Source: Pseudevernia furfuracea (lineage: Eukaryota > Ascomycota > Lecanoromycetes > Lecanorales > Parmeliaceae). Taken from it: a DNA stretch of 64,000 bases. The position numbers and the translations under genes are program-made. Under the pieces are notes generated by a model. The model ran no database searches, was not told the DNA's origin, and saw only the letters and a program-made list of their open reading frames with translations. The DNA lies in the NCBI GenBank assembly GCA_022315425.1, contig JAIUPT010000015.1:1-64000 (forward strand). Direction: 5' to 3'. Of the stretch, positions 11,294-24,377 are shown one piece after another; position 1 is the stretch's first letter, and each line of letters opens with the position of its first letter.

Positions 11294-11306
11294 CGGGCTC
11301 ATAACC
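11294..11306 (-). promoter_or_regulatory. primer binding site, half-tRNA(iMet) type
   Basis: The plus strand reads CGGGCTCATAACC directly beside the 5-prime LTR. This matches the anticodon arm of initiator Met tRNA (CAT anticodon), so the element's own strand is complementary to it. Priming from the anticodon half of tRNA-iMet is known for Drosophila copia and yeast Ty5. Confidence 0.7.
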
Positions 11307-11515
11307 TGTCATAGGCTACAGTGGATGAAGGATAGAAAGCATGTAGATCTATGGTGGGATCCATGAGGTATAAGACCTCATGGATAACAAAGAAATGCTA
11401 CAAACATCGGTGTAGAAGCAAACTACGACATGCAGTCGACATGCAGTCGACATGCAGTCGACATGTATGGAAGAACGCTAGAACATGTATGGAATGGCCT
11501 AGACACAGTCCGACA
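11307..11515 (-). repeat. copia 5-prime LTR, little altered
   Basis: 209 bp, beginning TGTCATAGGCTACAGT and ending TCCGACA on the plus strand. It contains three copies of ACATGCAGTCG. It keeps the C/G bases that the partner LTR has lost. Confidence 0.9.
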
Positions 11516-11637
11516 GTTATTGCCCTGACTAGCAGATAGCACACTGAATCTGGACGGCGCTGCATCATAGCATACCCCAACTTTTGTCTACTGTCGTATC
11601 GTCGACTCGAAGCCATCCCAGCTGATGGCTCGAAAGA

Positions 11638-14057
11638 TCACAGAGCCTTCTTCCTCTTCAAGGCGAGAACAGGCATTGTCCCGTAGACTCTATTCTCCTT
11701 GATGACCTGGTGCTGGATAGATTTCTCATCAAGGTCACCAAACACTAATTCGAGGTGCTCGCCATCGCTACTTTCATTGTCGCGAAACGCTAAGACCCGG
11801 ACAGGAATTTTGAAGATGTTGAGCTCAGTGATACCAGCGCAGGTGTTGCGCAGCAAAACGGACGGAGTAGAATTGACTGCCAGGGCGGTGACTTCGCCGA
11901 TTGAGTCCCAGCACGTGGACGAGATCCCGGTGATGCTAGCGTATAGGATGTGGGCGAGTGCAAGGACGCAGTAGGCAAGTAGGAAGCCTATGGCGAGTTT
12001 GGTAGTAGCGCCTCTCGTGTTGTAAGCGAAACCTTCGAAATTCGATTTTACACGGAATTTGATCCAGTCTTTACTCTCGACTGGATCGACAATGAACGCG
12101 TCACCCTTTCCGGAGAACCAGTAGTTGCCATCCAAGCCCTCCGATCCGTCCGGTTGCACAGCAGTCTTGATAGTGCCTTGCAACTGACTTTCAGATCCGA
12201 TTCTTGCGAGTCCATTAGCCAACAAACCGGCCAAGATGACCTTTGCAGCTTGTGTAATGTCCGTCGCACTGCTTGTCGAAGCCATGAGACGTTGGAAGAC
12301 AGTAGTATTCGAGTCCGAGATGGATGGATTCAGATACTGGGCCCAATCCTCTGTCACAGTAACGAGGTTCTGAGGGAACAAAGGAAGAGCAAATATGAGT
12401 GATTGGGATTGGCTGATTTCTTCGGCGATAGGAGCAAAATGGTTTATCTCCTCGTTCCCGCCTAAGTCTTCCGCGTTCAGATCCAGTTCACTGTTTACAG
12501 TCTGCGAGCCACCTCCGTAAGTAGACATGTTCAACTTTGATGCTCCCCAGCCAGCACCCAAATTGCACATTAGCACTTCCTGAGTGGTATTTCCTGAGGC
12601 ACGCGGCAGCAATACTACCGCTCCAATGGCAGTACCATTGAATGGATCTTGAGGAAGCTCGACCCACCTCAAGCGGTATTCACCTAGGGGACCTGACGTG
12701 TCTAGTATCTGTGACCTTGTGATCCCTGGATATATGAAAGCGTGGTTGAAAGGGATCGTATCGTCGTCTTGATTGGAAAGGATCGTATTATTGTAATTAC
12801 TGCTATTTAGCATTTGCGGAGAGGATGCCGGTGGGAGTGGAAAGGCCACGGGATCTGTGTCCCCATGTCCATAAAAAGTGTCATGATCACAATTTGCGAC
12901 AGTGTAAGGCTGGAAGTAGCCACTGGTAATGCTATGTACTGCATCCAGTTGATCCAGTACATCACCATGGCCTTTTGACGTCACATTTTTCAGTGCTACA
13001 TTCCATAGGGCTCCAGTGGTCGACAAAGCATCTGCGATGGCAGCTTGTGGAGTGGTAGCGATGACTGAAATGTTATCGTAGCCATAGCCTGGTCCACTGT
13101 TTAATGACGGTTCATAGGTGATGCGCAATTGCCGGAGGGAAACAGCACCTGTCGCTTGGACAAACGCAGGTGCTGGGACGAAGCCGTAAATCGACTGGTA
13201 ACTCAATGGTATTAGACCATTTGTAATGGATATGTAAGTTTCAATGGCTTGCCACCCACTCGAGGGACAATCATTTTCCATGACGAGAGGATTCGATACT
13301 CCACAGTCCGTTGAAACAAGAGTAGCATTCGTCCTGCGGATAATCAGCTTTTTCGAGGTCGATAGTGTAGATTAGAAGACTTCACCGACCGTTCAGGCCA
13401 CAAAGCTTGTGATGTTACATTCAGCCAGATATTTGTAGCCCCAGCTGGCCAAAAATCTAATCGGGGAATCAGAAGAATGGCGCTTGACGGGCCCACAGTT
13501 GCTGCTAGGATAATTGCGACAGCCACTATCAATACCATGCCAATCCTTCGCCTGATAGAGAGATGTTTTGAGCATATCAATCCCCAGAATTCCATGGACC
13601 ACAGGTAACTAGCTTGTGAGATTTGAAGACCAGAGAAGAGGGCACCAAATGGGAGACCTTGCCCGAGAGACATCTCATGTCTAATATAAGAGAACACAAT
13701 GGCAGCTAACGAGGCCTGTGCAGTCATCTCGTGGACTTTCGCACCAAATTGATAGTAAGCCTGATTTCGAACAGTTGCTCCCAAGTAGTAGGTATTCCAG
13801 TTGATGATAATCTCCCATAGGGCTACGCCTATTGGAATGATATGAATCAGTGCTCGCATCAAAGCAGTTGTACGACTCTTGCGAATGGCGATTTTTGTGG
13901 GCTCGTCATAGCCTTTGCCTACTGCCAGATAACGTAGAGATCTGAAGGCAGAAACAATCACGTGCAGACCAAGAGCCCGGAAAAGAACCGTAGTAGAATT
14001 CTGGATGATACCCCAGATTGGCCTCGTAGGGTTGGAGAATTTCATCGCAAGTTTCAT
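11638..14057 (-). CDS. large fungal multi-pass membrane protein, family not named, one intron
   Basis: Two open frames on the minus strand, 14057-13384 and about 13330-11638, join across one short intron near 13329-13383. Two splice choices keep the frame: a GTCGGT donor with CGCAG acceptor, or a GTGAAG donor with AAAAAG acceptor. The start chosen is the ATG reading MKLAMKFSNPTRP; a further 5-prime exon cannot be excluded. The product would be about 780 residues: membrane segments near the N-terminus (around ALIHIIPIGVALWEIII and IGMVLIVAVAIILAATVG), a long exposed region with several N-x-S/T sites, then a C-terminal membrane segment (AIGFLLAYCVLALAHILYA) and a cytoplasmic tail ending in KRKKAL. 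Layout fits an uncharacterised plasma-membrane family of ascomycetes. No internal stop was seen, which makes it the best candidate for a working host gene here. Function unknown. Confidence 0.8.
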
Positions 14058-14066
14058 TGATAGCAA

Positions 14067-15930
14067 ATATATGGAAACCAGGGATGAAACTAGCTATAGG
14101 AAGGGAAAATGCCGATTTAAAGAGGAATCTGTCTCGTTGAGTGTTGTGTTCGAAGACCTTGAGGGCAGCCTTGCGAGGTGGAGGAGTAATGGAGAAGCTT
14201 GAGCAGATTCATGACCCTGCTGAGCTTTATATGTGTGCGCCTAGAGATTCAGAACTCCAAGAGCGAGCTTGGGTGCTTCCTCGCCCTGATGAATACGACT
14301 TTCCAATCAGAGCACGTCGCAAGGACGGAGCTGAACATTGCCTTCATTATGCATCAGCAAAAGAAATGAGCATAACCCGGCGTGGGTACGCAAACTTAGC
14401 TGAGCAAAGAATTCGCCCGATGCTTGTCCCCTTCTAATCAACCTTATCGCCTTGAGACTTCGCTCGACCAATCACTCGCTCAAAACATTCTCCAATTTAC
14501 TCAAGGTATGTGAAGACGAAGACTTGAGGGAGCAAGTCGTAGCGAGGAGCTGAACGTGCTTGCATTGTAGATCAGCGGATGATGCAAGTTATCCCTGCAC
14601 ATGCATGCCAAAACCCTGCATATGTATGCCAAACCAAGCGAGCAAATAATTCTTCTGATGCTTGTCTCTCTCTGGTCCTCCCTTATCGCCTTCTGGATTC
14701 GCTTGGCCAATCATTTTCTGGCAACACCGCTCTGCCCAGTTAACGCATTTGAGAAGGAAGGAGCTGAGTTGCAAGGGCACGAATAAATTAGCCAAAAATG
14801 TCATGAAGATACCAATTGGCCTTTCCACCTGCAGCAGGAGATGCAGCTGAGTTTGCGACGTTCTCAAACAGTAAAAGGATGCTGTACATATTGCTATGCG
14901 CGAACGAGGCTGAGTGCATGGTATTTTGAAGAGCAAACACCACCTGCGACCTAATTCCTGCACGATGATAGCCCGGGACTCGGACCAGTGCTTCTAGGGC
15001 TAGTCTTTGGCCGTATGAACTTTTCACTCGGCCTTCATACTTAGGTAGCTACAGAATCCTGGCGATAAGTTGAGTCCTCCGTTGCCCCGCACGGCAAGAC
15101 GTTTGAGGTACTGTTGCATGAAAAGTCCTAGCAGAACATCAGAAACCGCTCTTGTTTGCAATATAAGAAGACATGTGTTCCACTGCAGCCCTCTAGGTTC
15201 GCTTGTCAAGGGAAATCAGACGTTCTCTTTGCTACGCAGACTCACCATTTGGAGAATGGGCAGCGGTTGTAAGAAGGCTGCATTTCGATGTACGCCTATT
15301 TTCGTCATAACATCTATCATATGCCTTGTCCGTCGATGGGATAGCCATCTTTTGTAGTGGCCCCGATAACAAAGGATTTATTTTATTGCACGGTAACATA
15401 TCTCCACTGATTCCCACCGCACTCCTCAATTGATTTGCAGATCAGTTCTTCAGCTCGTATCTGTCAAAATAGCTCAGAGAGCAGAGGTTAATCTTACTTT
15501 GACCGGCGAATTCAGATGCACCTTGTGCATTGACTTCGCCCTGAATAGCCCGATGCCAAAAGACGAGGCTGGCTGTTGAGTGGGGCACGTGGAGCGATTG
15601 TGCATGCAGGAATGAAAGCAATTTCTTTTCGTTCAGCCTTCTACCAATCCTTTGCTAGAAAGGGGTAATTAGCTGTCAATGATTCTTGAGGTACATGAGG
15701 ACAACGCGTTGAAGCGGGCTGAAGATCCTGTAGGCACAGCCCGCTCTTGAAGCGGCACTACTTTAGTAGATGCACGAGCAGCAATGAAAAGGGTGGGAAA
15801 GCAAGAAAACTCGGGTACTGATTTAGATGCTCGCAGTATCTGACTACTCAAGTACGAGTGGCTAGGCAAATCATCTTGTTCATTGACTTAGTTGTGGCCT
15901 GACGTGGTTAACTCGTAGGGCAATTCTCGG
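14067..15930. other. normal-GC region without recognised gene
   Basis: Composition is like the gene to the left, but open frames are short and overlap in both directions. None gives a recognisable domain. A short near-duplication is visible: ATGCATGCCAAAACCCTGCA and CTGCATATGTATGCCAAACC around 14600-14635. It may hold exons of an unrecognised gene upstream of the membrane-protein gene, or degraded genic DNA. Confidence 0.4.
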
Positions 15931-16797
15931 CCCGTCTCTCTTCGCCGATGTTATTTACTTTTCTCTGATGAGTCGAAACACAGATTTTGATATTAAGAAA
16001 TTCGCACTTGACTATTAGCTTTTTTTATTTAGTATTTTTTTTGTACTCAATGAGAAAAGTCTTTGAAATATAAGATGTAAGACGTTTTAAAAAGTATTCT
16101 AGACTGCGTTATTTAATATTATGCTTCGTGTCTTTTATTTAGTAATTAGTCTAGAGATCGTAGACAAGAGTATTATATTTATGCATGTCGTCGATTAAAT
16201 CTCTCGTGTCTATTCGATATATAGCTTTTAGAGTTTTTAATTCTTTTATCTCTCGATTTCGTTTTCTTAAATTATAAAAGTAGAACGTAGTTCGTATAAC
16301 GTAATAGTTTTATAACTCTCAAATAAATATACTCTATCTTATATATAATATATAGTCGAATATATCGATAATCGATTTTTATATCTTAATATTAAAAAAG
16401 CTTTTATACTTATAAAAGTATAGATTTAAAGTAAAAAACGAAACTATATATAGAGAAACGTTATAAATATATATATGAAATAGACGTAAACGAATAAAAA
16501 TAAAAGAATATTATTACTTTAAAAGAGATTAATTCGAATAAAGAATTAAACGTTAATAAAATATAGCTTTTATATTATTCTTAAATAAGACTTATTTTAT
16601 ATAAAGAATACGTTTATTAAAATTATAAATAATATTAAATAAACTCGTTATACGATATACGATATTAAGACTTATTAAATCTCTATTAAATAGAGTTAAT
16701 TAATATCTTTAATTTATACGTAATAGATAGATTAACTCGATAAAATATAAGATTATATCGAACTCGTAAATATAATTAAGTCATTTAATATTAAAAC

Positions 16798-16924
16798 AAG
16801 TATAGGCTCACGAATTAAATTCGTGATACGATATTAAAATTAATTTAAATTAACTTAAGACTTGAGTCGTAAAAAAAGTAAAAAACTCTTTTAACAAATA
16901 TTAAATTTAATTACTATTTGAGAT

Positions 16925-16958
<34 letters not shown>

Positions 16959-17030
16959 ACGCAGCTCGAATTCGAATTCTATATTTTATAAGTTTATAAA
17001 TTTAATCATTTTATTATTTTATTACTATAT
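16798..17030 (+). mobile_element. long terminal repeat arm of a DNA element, copy 1 (poly-T type)
   Basis: Starts AAGTATAGGC and carries the 19-bp dyad TCACGAATTAAATTCGTGA at 16808-16826. It then has an AT-rich stretch, a run of about 31 T, GACGCAGCTCGAATTCGAAT, and an end near ATTTTATTACTATAT. A second start of the same arm follows directly at 17031 with its dyad at 17041-17059. The same arm occurs inverted at the right end of the element at 60533-61335, which shows that it is a terminal inverted repeat. Confidence 0.65.
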
Positions 17031-17185
17031 AAGTATAGACTCACGAATTAAATTCGTGAAACGTGTTTTTAGAATTTCGAGAGTTGATTTCGAGATCGCG
17101 TATTTCTCGAGAAAATTTGCTTCGAAGTCTCTTAAGAGTGAAAAATATTTAACTTAGAATTCGTTAATAAGTATAAGATCGATTC

Positions 17186-17369
17186 TGTTACGAGCGTATC
17201 TCGTATTCTTGACACATCTATCTTGACACTTCTCCTTTAGACTTAGCGTGTCTTGATAGATTCACTTCGTTATATATATATGACGTTTCTTTTAGTTCAT
17301 AGTTGCTTCTCAGCTTGTTATCTTCGTTATATACTACACTACGATTATCATCACAGTACGATTCTTACA
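17186..17369 (+). repeat. solo LTR of the gypsy family, with 5-bp target duplication
   Basis: 184 bp beginning TGTTACGAGCG and ending TCTTACA; it matches the LTRs of the element at 30166-37241 but is RIP-altered. It is flanked on both sides by GATTC (17181-17185 and 17370-17374), an exact 5-bp target duplication. It sits inside a copy of the R1/long-TIR element, so it inserted later than that element. Confidence 0.85.
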
Positions 17370-17504
17370 GATTCTAAAAAAATTTGATTTTCTAGATAGC
17401 GTAAATAAGTCTTTATAACTAAAGAAAAAAAAGTTTTAAAAAAGTTTTAAAAAAGTAAAAAGTTATTCAAAATATAAGACTTGTACGTATAAATGTTTTT
17501 GAAG

Positions 17505-17850
17505 TCGCGTATCTCTTAAGAAGTAATCAATCGAGTAGCGATATTGAAATTCTATTTTACTTTATCAATAATAGATCAAATTTGATAATTTTTGTAACGT
17601 TAAAATGCGCATATTAAGTTCTATAATTAACGAATATTTAAAGAAATCATATATAGAGTGCATAGAGTAACTAAGATTATAAGATGTTATCTAATTTTTT
17701 GATGAGGGCGTCGAGAGGTCTAGCGAGCTAACAAAGCGAATCTAATCAAAAAGCGTAATATAGTCGATTTTTTGATTGACTACATATATAAATATAAGAT
17801 TTTCTAACTTAGTTCTATCTTATTCTTTTATATATATTAAAAAAAGAAAA
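17505..17850 (+). repeat. dispersed repeat R1, copy 2
   Basis: Same order of blocks as at 5870-6190: GCGATATTGAAATTCTA, then the AAATGCGCA block, then ...GATCTAGCGAGC, ending in the CTATCTTATTCTTTTATATA block. RIP differences only. Confidence 0.65.
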
Positions 17851-18049
17851 TTACTATTAAAATATATATCGAATATCTAATCTCTTAAAGCTAAAAATCT
17901 TTAATCTACAATTTATTAATAATTATAAAATCGATTTTAAAAACTCTTAATTCTCTGAATAGCGTAAATAAGTCTTTATAATTAAAAAAAAAAAAAATCT
18001 CAAAAAAGTAATAGAAAAGTAAAAAGTTATTCGAAATATAAGACTTGTA

Positions 18050-18415
18050 CGCACAAATTTTTTCGAAGTCGCGTATTCTTCAAGAAGTAATCGATCGAAT
18101 AACGATATTAAAATTCGAATTTGCTTTATTAATAAGAGATCGAATTTAATAATTCTTATAACGTTAGGATACGTAAGCTAAGTTTTATAATATACGAAAA
18201 TTTAAAGAAATTATATATAGAGAGAATAGAGTGATTAAAGTTATAAGAAGATATTATTAAACTTTTTGATAAGAGCGCTCGAAAGATCTAGCGAGCTAAT
18301 AAAGCGAGTCTAATTAAAAAGCGTAGAGTAATCGATTTTTTGATTAACTATATATATAAAAGTAAGATTTTTTAACTTAGCTCTATACTATTATTTTATA
18401 TATACTAATTATATA
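18050..18415 (+). repeat. dispersed repeat R1, copy 3
   Basis: A further tandemly placed copy of R1, preceded by the same roughly 200-bp leader that precedes copy 4 (ending GCGTAAATAAGTCTT plus an A-run). Confidence 0.65.
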
Positions 18416-19258
18416 ATAAATACTATAAAACTTAATTAACGTCGAATATATCTTATAAGTATTTCGTATTAATTCTAATTAAAGAAGTTAAGTAATATCT
18501 CGCGATAGCGAAATCTAGTTATAATATTATTTCGATAAGTCTCGCTTTAACGAGACGAAGTAATAAATCGATATCTTTATAAATAATTTTATTATAAATA
18601 TTTATTAATAATTTTTCGATATCGAAATCGAGAAAGATTATTTATATTAATTTATTAAATATATATTTAATAGTTTTTTTACTTAAACGCGAACTATATA
18701 ATATATAACTATTTTCTTTTTAAATAAAATATCTTTACGAGTATAATACGAGATAACGCGTATATTAAAAACGTTTTAAGCGTATAATAAAAGATTAAAA
18801 CTTTTTAAAATATAGTTTTTTATATTAAACTTTCTGAAGATATTTAATTTAAATATATTATAATAATCGACTAACGACGTTACGTAACGATCTAAGATTA
18901 TTTTAATTTTTTAAAAAGATCTTTTATTATAATATATTCGTTTTTATATCGATAAATAATCGAATAATTATTATTAATCTTCGAATAACGTTAAATAGTC
19001 TTTTTAAGATTATTCTTTCGAAAATAACGATTTTAATTATAAAGAATAAAAATTCTATCGTTAATTCGAGCTCGCGATACGAGATTATAACTCTTTTTAA
19101 AAAAAAATTTATCGTCTTTTTCGTTCGATCGAGCTTATTCGAAGAAAGTTACGTCTATATAAATATATTATCGAATTTAATTTCTAAAAAATCGATTCTA
19201 ATATTAAGAATACTCTTTATATAATTAGTTATAAAACTTAAGTTATTATATAACTTAT

Positions 19259-19466
19259 AAGTATAGGCTCACGAATTAAATTCGTGACACGATATTAAAA
19301 TTAATTTAAATTAACTTAAGACTTACGTCGTAAAAAAAAAGAAAAAACTCTTTAAGAAAAAATTAAATTTGATTAATATTTTAAATAGCTTTTTTTCTGC
19401 TTTTTTTCTATCTTTTTTTTTTTTAAGATTATTATAATACGATTTACGATTTAATTTAATTAATTA

Positions 19467-19504
<38 letters not shown>

Positions 19505-20130
19505 ACGCAGCTCGAATTCGAATTCTACAATTTACACATTTACAAATTTAATCGTTTTATCATTTTATTACTATATGAAAAAATTTCGCTATTAAAATAT
19601 ATATCGAATATCGAGTTCGTCAACGCTAAAAATCTTCAACTTATAATTTATTAATAATTATAAGATCGATTTCAAAAACTCTTGATTCTCTGAATAGCGT
19701 AAATAAGTCTTCACAATTTAAAAAAAAAAATCTCAAAAAAGTAATAAAAAAGTAAAAAGTTATTCAAAATGAAAGACTTGTACGCACAAATTTTTTCGAG
19801 GCCGCGCATTCGTCAAGAAGTAAGCGATCGGGTAGCGATATTTGAATTCTACTTTACTTCATCAATAATAGACCAAATTTAATAATTTTTGCAGCGTTGA
19901 AATGCGCAAGTTGAGTTCTATAAAGAATCAAAGTTTAAAGATATTATACGTGAAGAAAATAGAGTGTCTGAAGTTGCAAAAAGGTGACACTTATTTTTTT
20001 GATAAGAACGTTCGAAAGATCTAAAAGACGCTATACGAACGTTAATCGAAGAAGAAAATCAGATAGAATTTATTATTAACTGCATATACAAATTTAAGAT
20101 ATTTTAGCTTAGTTCTATCTTATGATATTA
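19259..20130 (+). mobile_element. long-TIR DNA element: left arm plus R1 body, copy 4
   Basis: The left arm (19259-19576) has the dyad at 19269-19287, a T-run of about 36 and GACGCAGCTCGAATTCGAAT. It runs directly into the leader and the R1 body (about 19790-20130), showing that arm and R1 are one element. Reading R1 with stops as Trp/Gln gives a short possible N-terminal DNA-binding region, but this is too decayed to name. No right arm is visible at 20.1 kb. Confidence 0.55.
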
Positions 20131-23100
20131 TATATACTAATAAAAATAAAATCGTAAAGAAGTTATTTAAACAATAAAGTATTACAAATTAATATAATAT
20201 TATAATAAGTATTTAATTAATGTCTTTAATAAATAAGTCGAATAGAAACGATAATGTACGAAGTTCGAATAATAAATAATATTTTAAATTAATAAAAACT
20301 ATTATAAAAGAAGCTTAGTAATTATTAATTTTAAGAGATTATTAAAATATATTAAAATACGTTTTTAAGAGATTATTAAGATATATTAAAATAACTTTTT
20401 AAGATTTTATTTAATTAATAAAACTTTTCAACTTTATTATTATAATTCGTTTATTATCTTATCGAATATATTTTATTAATTATATTATATACTTAAAATA
20501 TATTATTATTAGTTAAATATTTATATTAAAAGAATAAATCGTAGATACGTCTTTAATTATTATTATATTTTAAAACAAGTCTTATAAAGAAGTAAAGAAT
20601 TTAAAATTTAAAATCGATATTTAACTTAGTTAATCGATTATATTAAAGCTATTTTTAAAGATTTCTCGTAAATATATTAACTACGTTAAAAATTAAAAAA
20701 TATCTATTACTTTTATAATTAAGAAATAAATCTAGTCGATCTATAATTTTAGCTCTCTTTTAAAAAATAATTATTAGCGTTTTAATATAAATAATCTCTT
20801 ATACTTTTATTTTTAATAAGTCTTTTTAAATAAATTAAAATCGAACGTCTTAAAATAAAGTATAAGAGAATCTCTCGAATACGAAGAATAACGATAACGA
20901 GACTAAATAGCTTATTACGAGTTCATCGAAAAATCTAATAACTCTTTATTTTAATAAAATTGAACTAATATTTAAGATTTAAGATTTATTATATATTATA
21001 ATAACGTAATTCTATTAAAAGTTAAAATAGATAAAATTATATTTTTATTATTTTTAATTAATTTAATTTGATTTTTATACTCGTTTCTATTTAAACTACG
21101 AAAGATAATTACGAACTACTTCGTAAATAATAATTTTCTACATTATTATATGCGTAAGAGAAATCTTTAAATGTCGTTATCTAACGTACGTGTTATTTAG
21201 AATAAAAACTTTTACTTTCTGCTCAGACGCACGCTGCATATCACACTAAGTATTATAACATTCAAATCTTAATTAATTGTACGATAAGAACGTTATCTGC
21301 TTCTCGAATTAATCAAAAAGTCTAATCTAACTACGTGATACACTAAATCACGACGTTACGCGACGAGATCGCGATTAATATAGTTATAACGACTACACTA
21401 TATAGAGAAAAGACGATGTTAAGATAATATAACTACGACTTACTTCGTAGTTAGTCTAATATCACTAATCTCGATAAACGAGATCGATCTTAATAATAAT
21501 ATAAGTTATTCGAGAGACTCGAGAGCTTACGCTTCTATATTTACGTTCAACTATCGAGTAAAAAGATCGATAGTTATAATTAACGTTAGATCTTAGAGCG
21601 AGATTTAACGAGAGAAATAGAATATCGAAATAAAGAGTATCGATTACGTATCGTTATTGCTTCGATAATTGACGTTATTAATTTAAATTATTAACTCGAG
21701 CGAGAGTGAGAAGTTCTCGTATTCACGCGTTCGTCTGAAGTCTTAACGCGATCTCGCGTTGTGAAAACTCTGCTAGAAGAAGATAAGATTCTAAGAAGAG
21801 AGTTCGACGCGCGATTAATCGATTTTTATATAATATTGTTATTCGTTAAACACGTAAAGCTAATTTTAAAGAGTAAATTCTATAATAAATATATCGAGAA
21901 GACTCTATAAAAGAGTAGATATTATCGTTAAGAATAAGACGCGATAGACGTACGAACGCACGCGACAGCGAGAGCGAGAGTTGAGTATCTTCTTAATATG
22001 AGCATAATCTAAACTATTTCGACTTTGTTTTTCGTTGTTTTCGTTACGTTATATTCTCGAAGCGAGCATCGTGAGAGAGAAGATAAATATCTATAATTTC
22101 TTCGATTATATCGAGATCACACGCTCTCGCGCAGCTAATATAAAGTAATCAACTATTAATATATCTTTTATCTCTAGTCACTCGACACTTCTTAGACGTA
22201 AAGTGAGCGCGTTGCTGCGAGATTTGTTTTCGTTCGTTCGTTATTACTATTATTACTGCTGATCTCGCTCGCGTCGCGTCGTCGCATCGTCGTATCGTTT
22301 TTATCTCTCTGAGATTACTTGATTCTACTATATACTATAAGCAACGCTAAGTCGTTGTTTATAGCGATAGCAGATTCGTAATCGATAGCACGTATAGCTG
22401 AATCTCGTTATTAGTCTATTTTTAATTATATTTCTTTATATTAAAGTTATTATAAATTATTATCTTTTTAAAAAGAAAAACTTAATAATCTAATTCATCA
22501 AATATTAATTGTTATTATTTTTTATAAAGACTATCTTTTAAATAAAAAAGTTAAAATAATATTTATTCTCGATAAATTATATTATAAAGACGTTTTATTT
22601 ATTAAGTATATATTAGAATAAAAAAAAGTAATAATAATACTTAATAAAGTCGAAGAAATAAAAAAAAAAGATCTAATAGACGAATACGATAATTAATAAG
22701 AGTCTTATAAAGTTTTAAAGTTAGATAAAAACGTATTACGAATAAATAAATAATTTAATAATATATGTTAAAGTAATACAGAAGTTAATTAAGATCGAAG
22801 ATCTTTTAAGTATTCTTATTTTTTCTTCTTTTTTTTCTTCTTATTATTTTACGTTTAATTAATATAATTATAAATTAATAAAATAAAATTCTTTAACTCA
22901 TTTTTTTATAAGAGATTTATTTAAAATACTTAATATTAATAACTCGAAAACGCTTTATAAAGTTTAAAAAAGAGTTTATTATCTTTTATATATAAAAAAA
23001 AAAACTCTTAACTCGTTCTTTATTATTAAATTTGATAAAAAAAAATAAGAATTTTAAGAATAACTTATATCGACGATAATAATACTTAAATCGATATCGA

Positions 23101-24377
23101 GATTTAAAATAAGATTTCAATTAATTATAAAATCGATAATAAGATTTAAATCGATAAGATTAATATTTTAAAGATATAAATTAAAACTTATTTATCTTAT
23201 AATTCTTAATTAAGATAGCGATTTACTTTAAAAACTTATAATATAATAATAAGAAAATCTCTTCGATAACGAATAAATTAATTATTCTAAACGAGAATTT
23301 AGAGATTAACGTTTTTAAGATATTAACACGTAATAAGATTTATAAAACGACTCGACGACGACTAGAACGTATCTTTATAATATTACGAGATTTAATTATT
23401 ACTAAAATAATAATCTTCTTAATCGATACTCTTAATAAAATCTTCTTTTAAAAAGACGTTTTTTAAATAAATAAATTTATCGTTTTAAAAAGTATTATTA
23501 TAATTAAGAAAATTATTAAATAATAAAAAATATTATAAGTAATCTAATAATAATAAAAGAATATATTAATAAGAGTAAAATACGAGATTAGATAATAGCG
23601 TATTATTTACGTATTTACGAAAGAATATTAATATTCTAAAAGAGATTAATTCGAATTAAAAGAATTAAACGTTATAAAATATAACTATTTATATTACTCG
23701 TAAATAAGATTTATTCTTTATAAAGAATACGTCTATTAATTTTATAAATAATAGTAAATAAATTCGTTATACGATATAGAATATTAAGACTTATTAACTC
23801 TTTATTAAATAGAGTTAATAATACTATAATATATTATCTCTCTATTACGCGATATCACGTACTTAATAAACTTTAATACTTTATAAGATTAGCGCTCGCG
23901 CGATAGCTAAATAAATATAAAGAGATATTAATATATAGAAAAGTGATATTAATATATTAAAAAGTGACATACGTGTATTACTTCTTATATTCTATTAGAC
24001 TTAAAAGAAGTCGATATATTTAAATCTATATCTTCTCTAGAGAATAATCAAAGATTCTTAAAAATAGAGTTACTTATCTTTCGAATATAGAGAGTAAGAA
24101 TTACTACTAGGGTATATAAGTATAAGTATAGACTCATCAATTAAATTTGTGAAACGTGTTCTTGAATTTCGAGAGTTGATTTTAAAGTCGCGTATTCTCG
24201 AGAAGATTTGCTTCGAAGTCTCTCAAGAGTGAAAAATGTTTAACTTAGAATTTGTTAATAAGTATAGAATCGATTTTAAAAATTTTTGATTCTTCAAATA
24301 GCGCAAATAAATCTTTATAATTAAAAAAAAAATCTTAGAAGAGTAATAGAAAAGTAAAAGGTTTTTTAAGATATAAG

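Larger units (their letters stand above)
6588..11515 (-). mobile_element. Ty1/copia LTR retrotransposon, complete but defective
   Basis: A 4.93-kb element on the minus strand, bounded by two 209-bp LTRs, each with TG...CA ends. It has a tRNA-iMet-type primer binding site next to the 5-prime LTR (right side) and a purine-rich GTCAGAGAGAG just inside the other LTR. Between them is a gag-pol frame in copia order (gag, protease, integrase, RT, RNase H). No exact target duplication is visible: TTATT precedes the left LTR and GTTATTG follows the right one. The left 4.4 kb is heavily altered by C-to-T and G-to-A changes while the right 0.5 kb is not. Confidence 0.9.

Noticed and set aside
11044..11304. 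86-codon plus-strand open frame
   Set aside because: It is antisense to the unmutated start of the copia gag frame, which has better support.
6583..11521. Exact 5-bp target duplication for the copia element
   Set aside because: TTATT occurs on both sides but is offset by one base from the right LTR end, so it is only suggestive.
16925..16957. T-run as poly(A) tail of a minus-strand SINE or LINE
   Set aside because: The run lies inside an arm that recurs inverted at both ends of the element at 60.5-61.3 kb, so it is internal to a terminal inverted repeat and not a retroposon tail.
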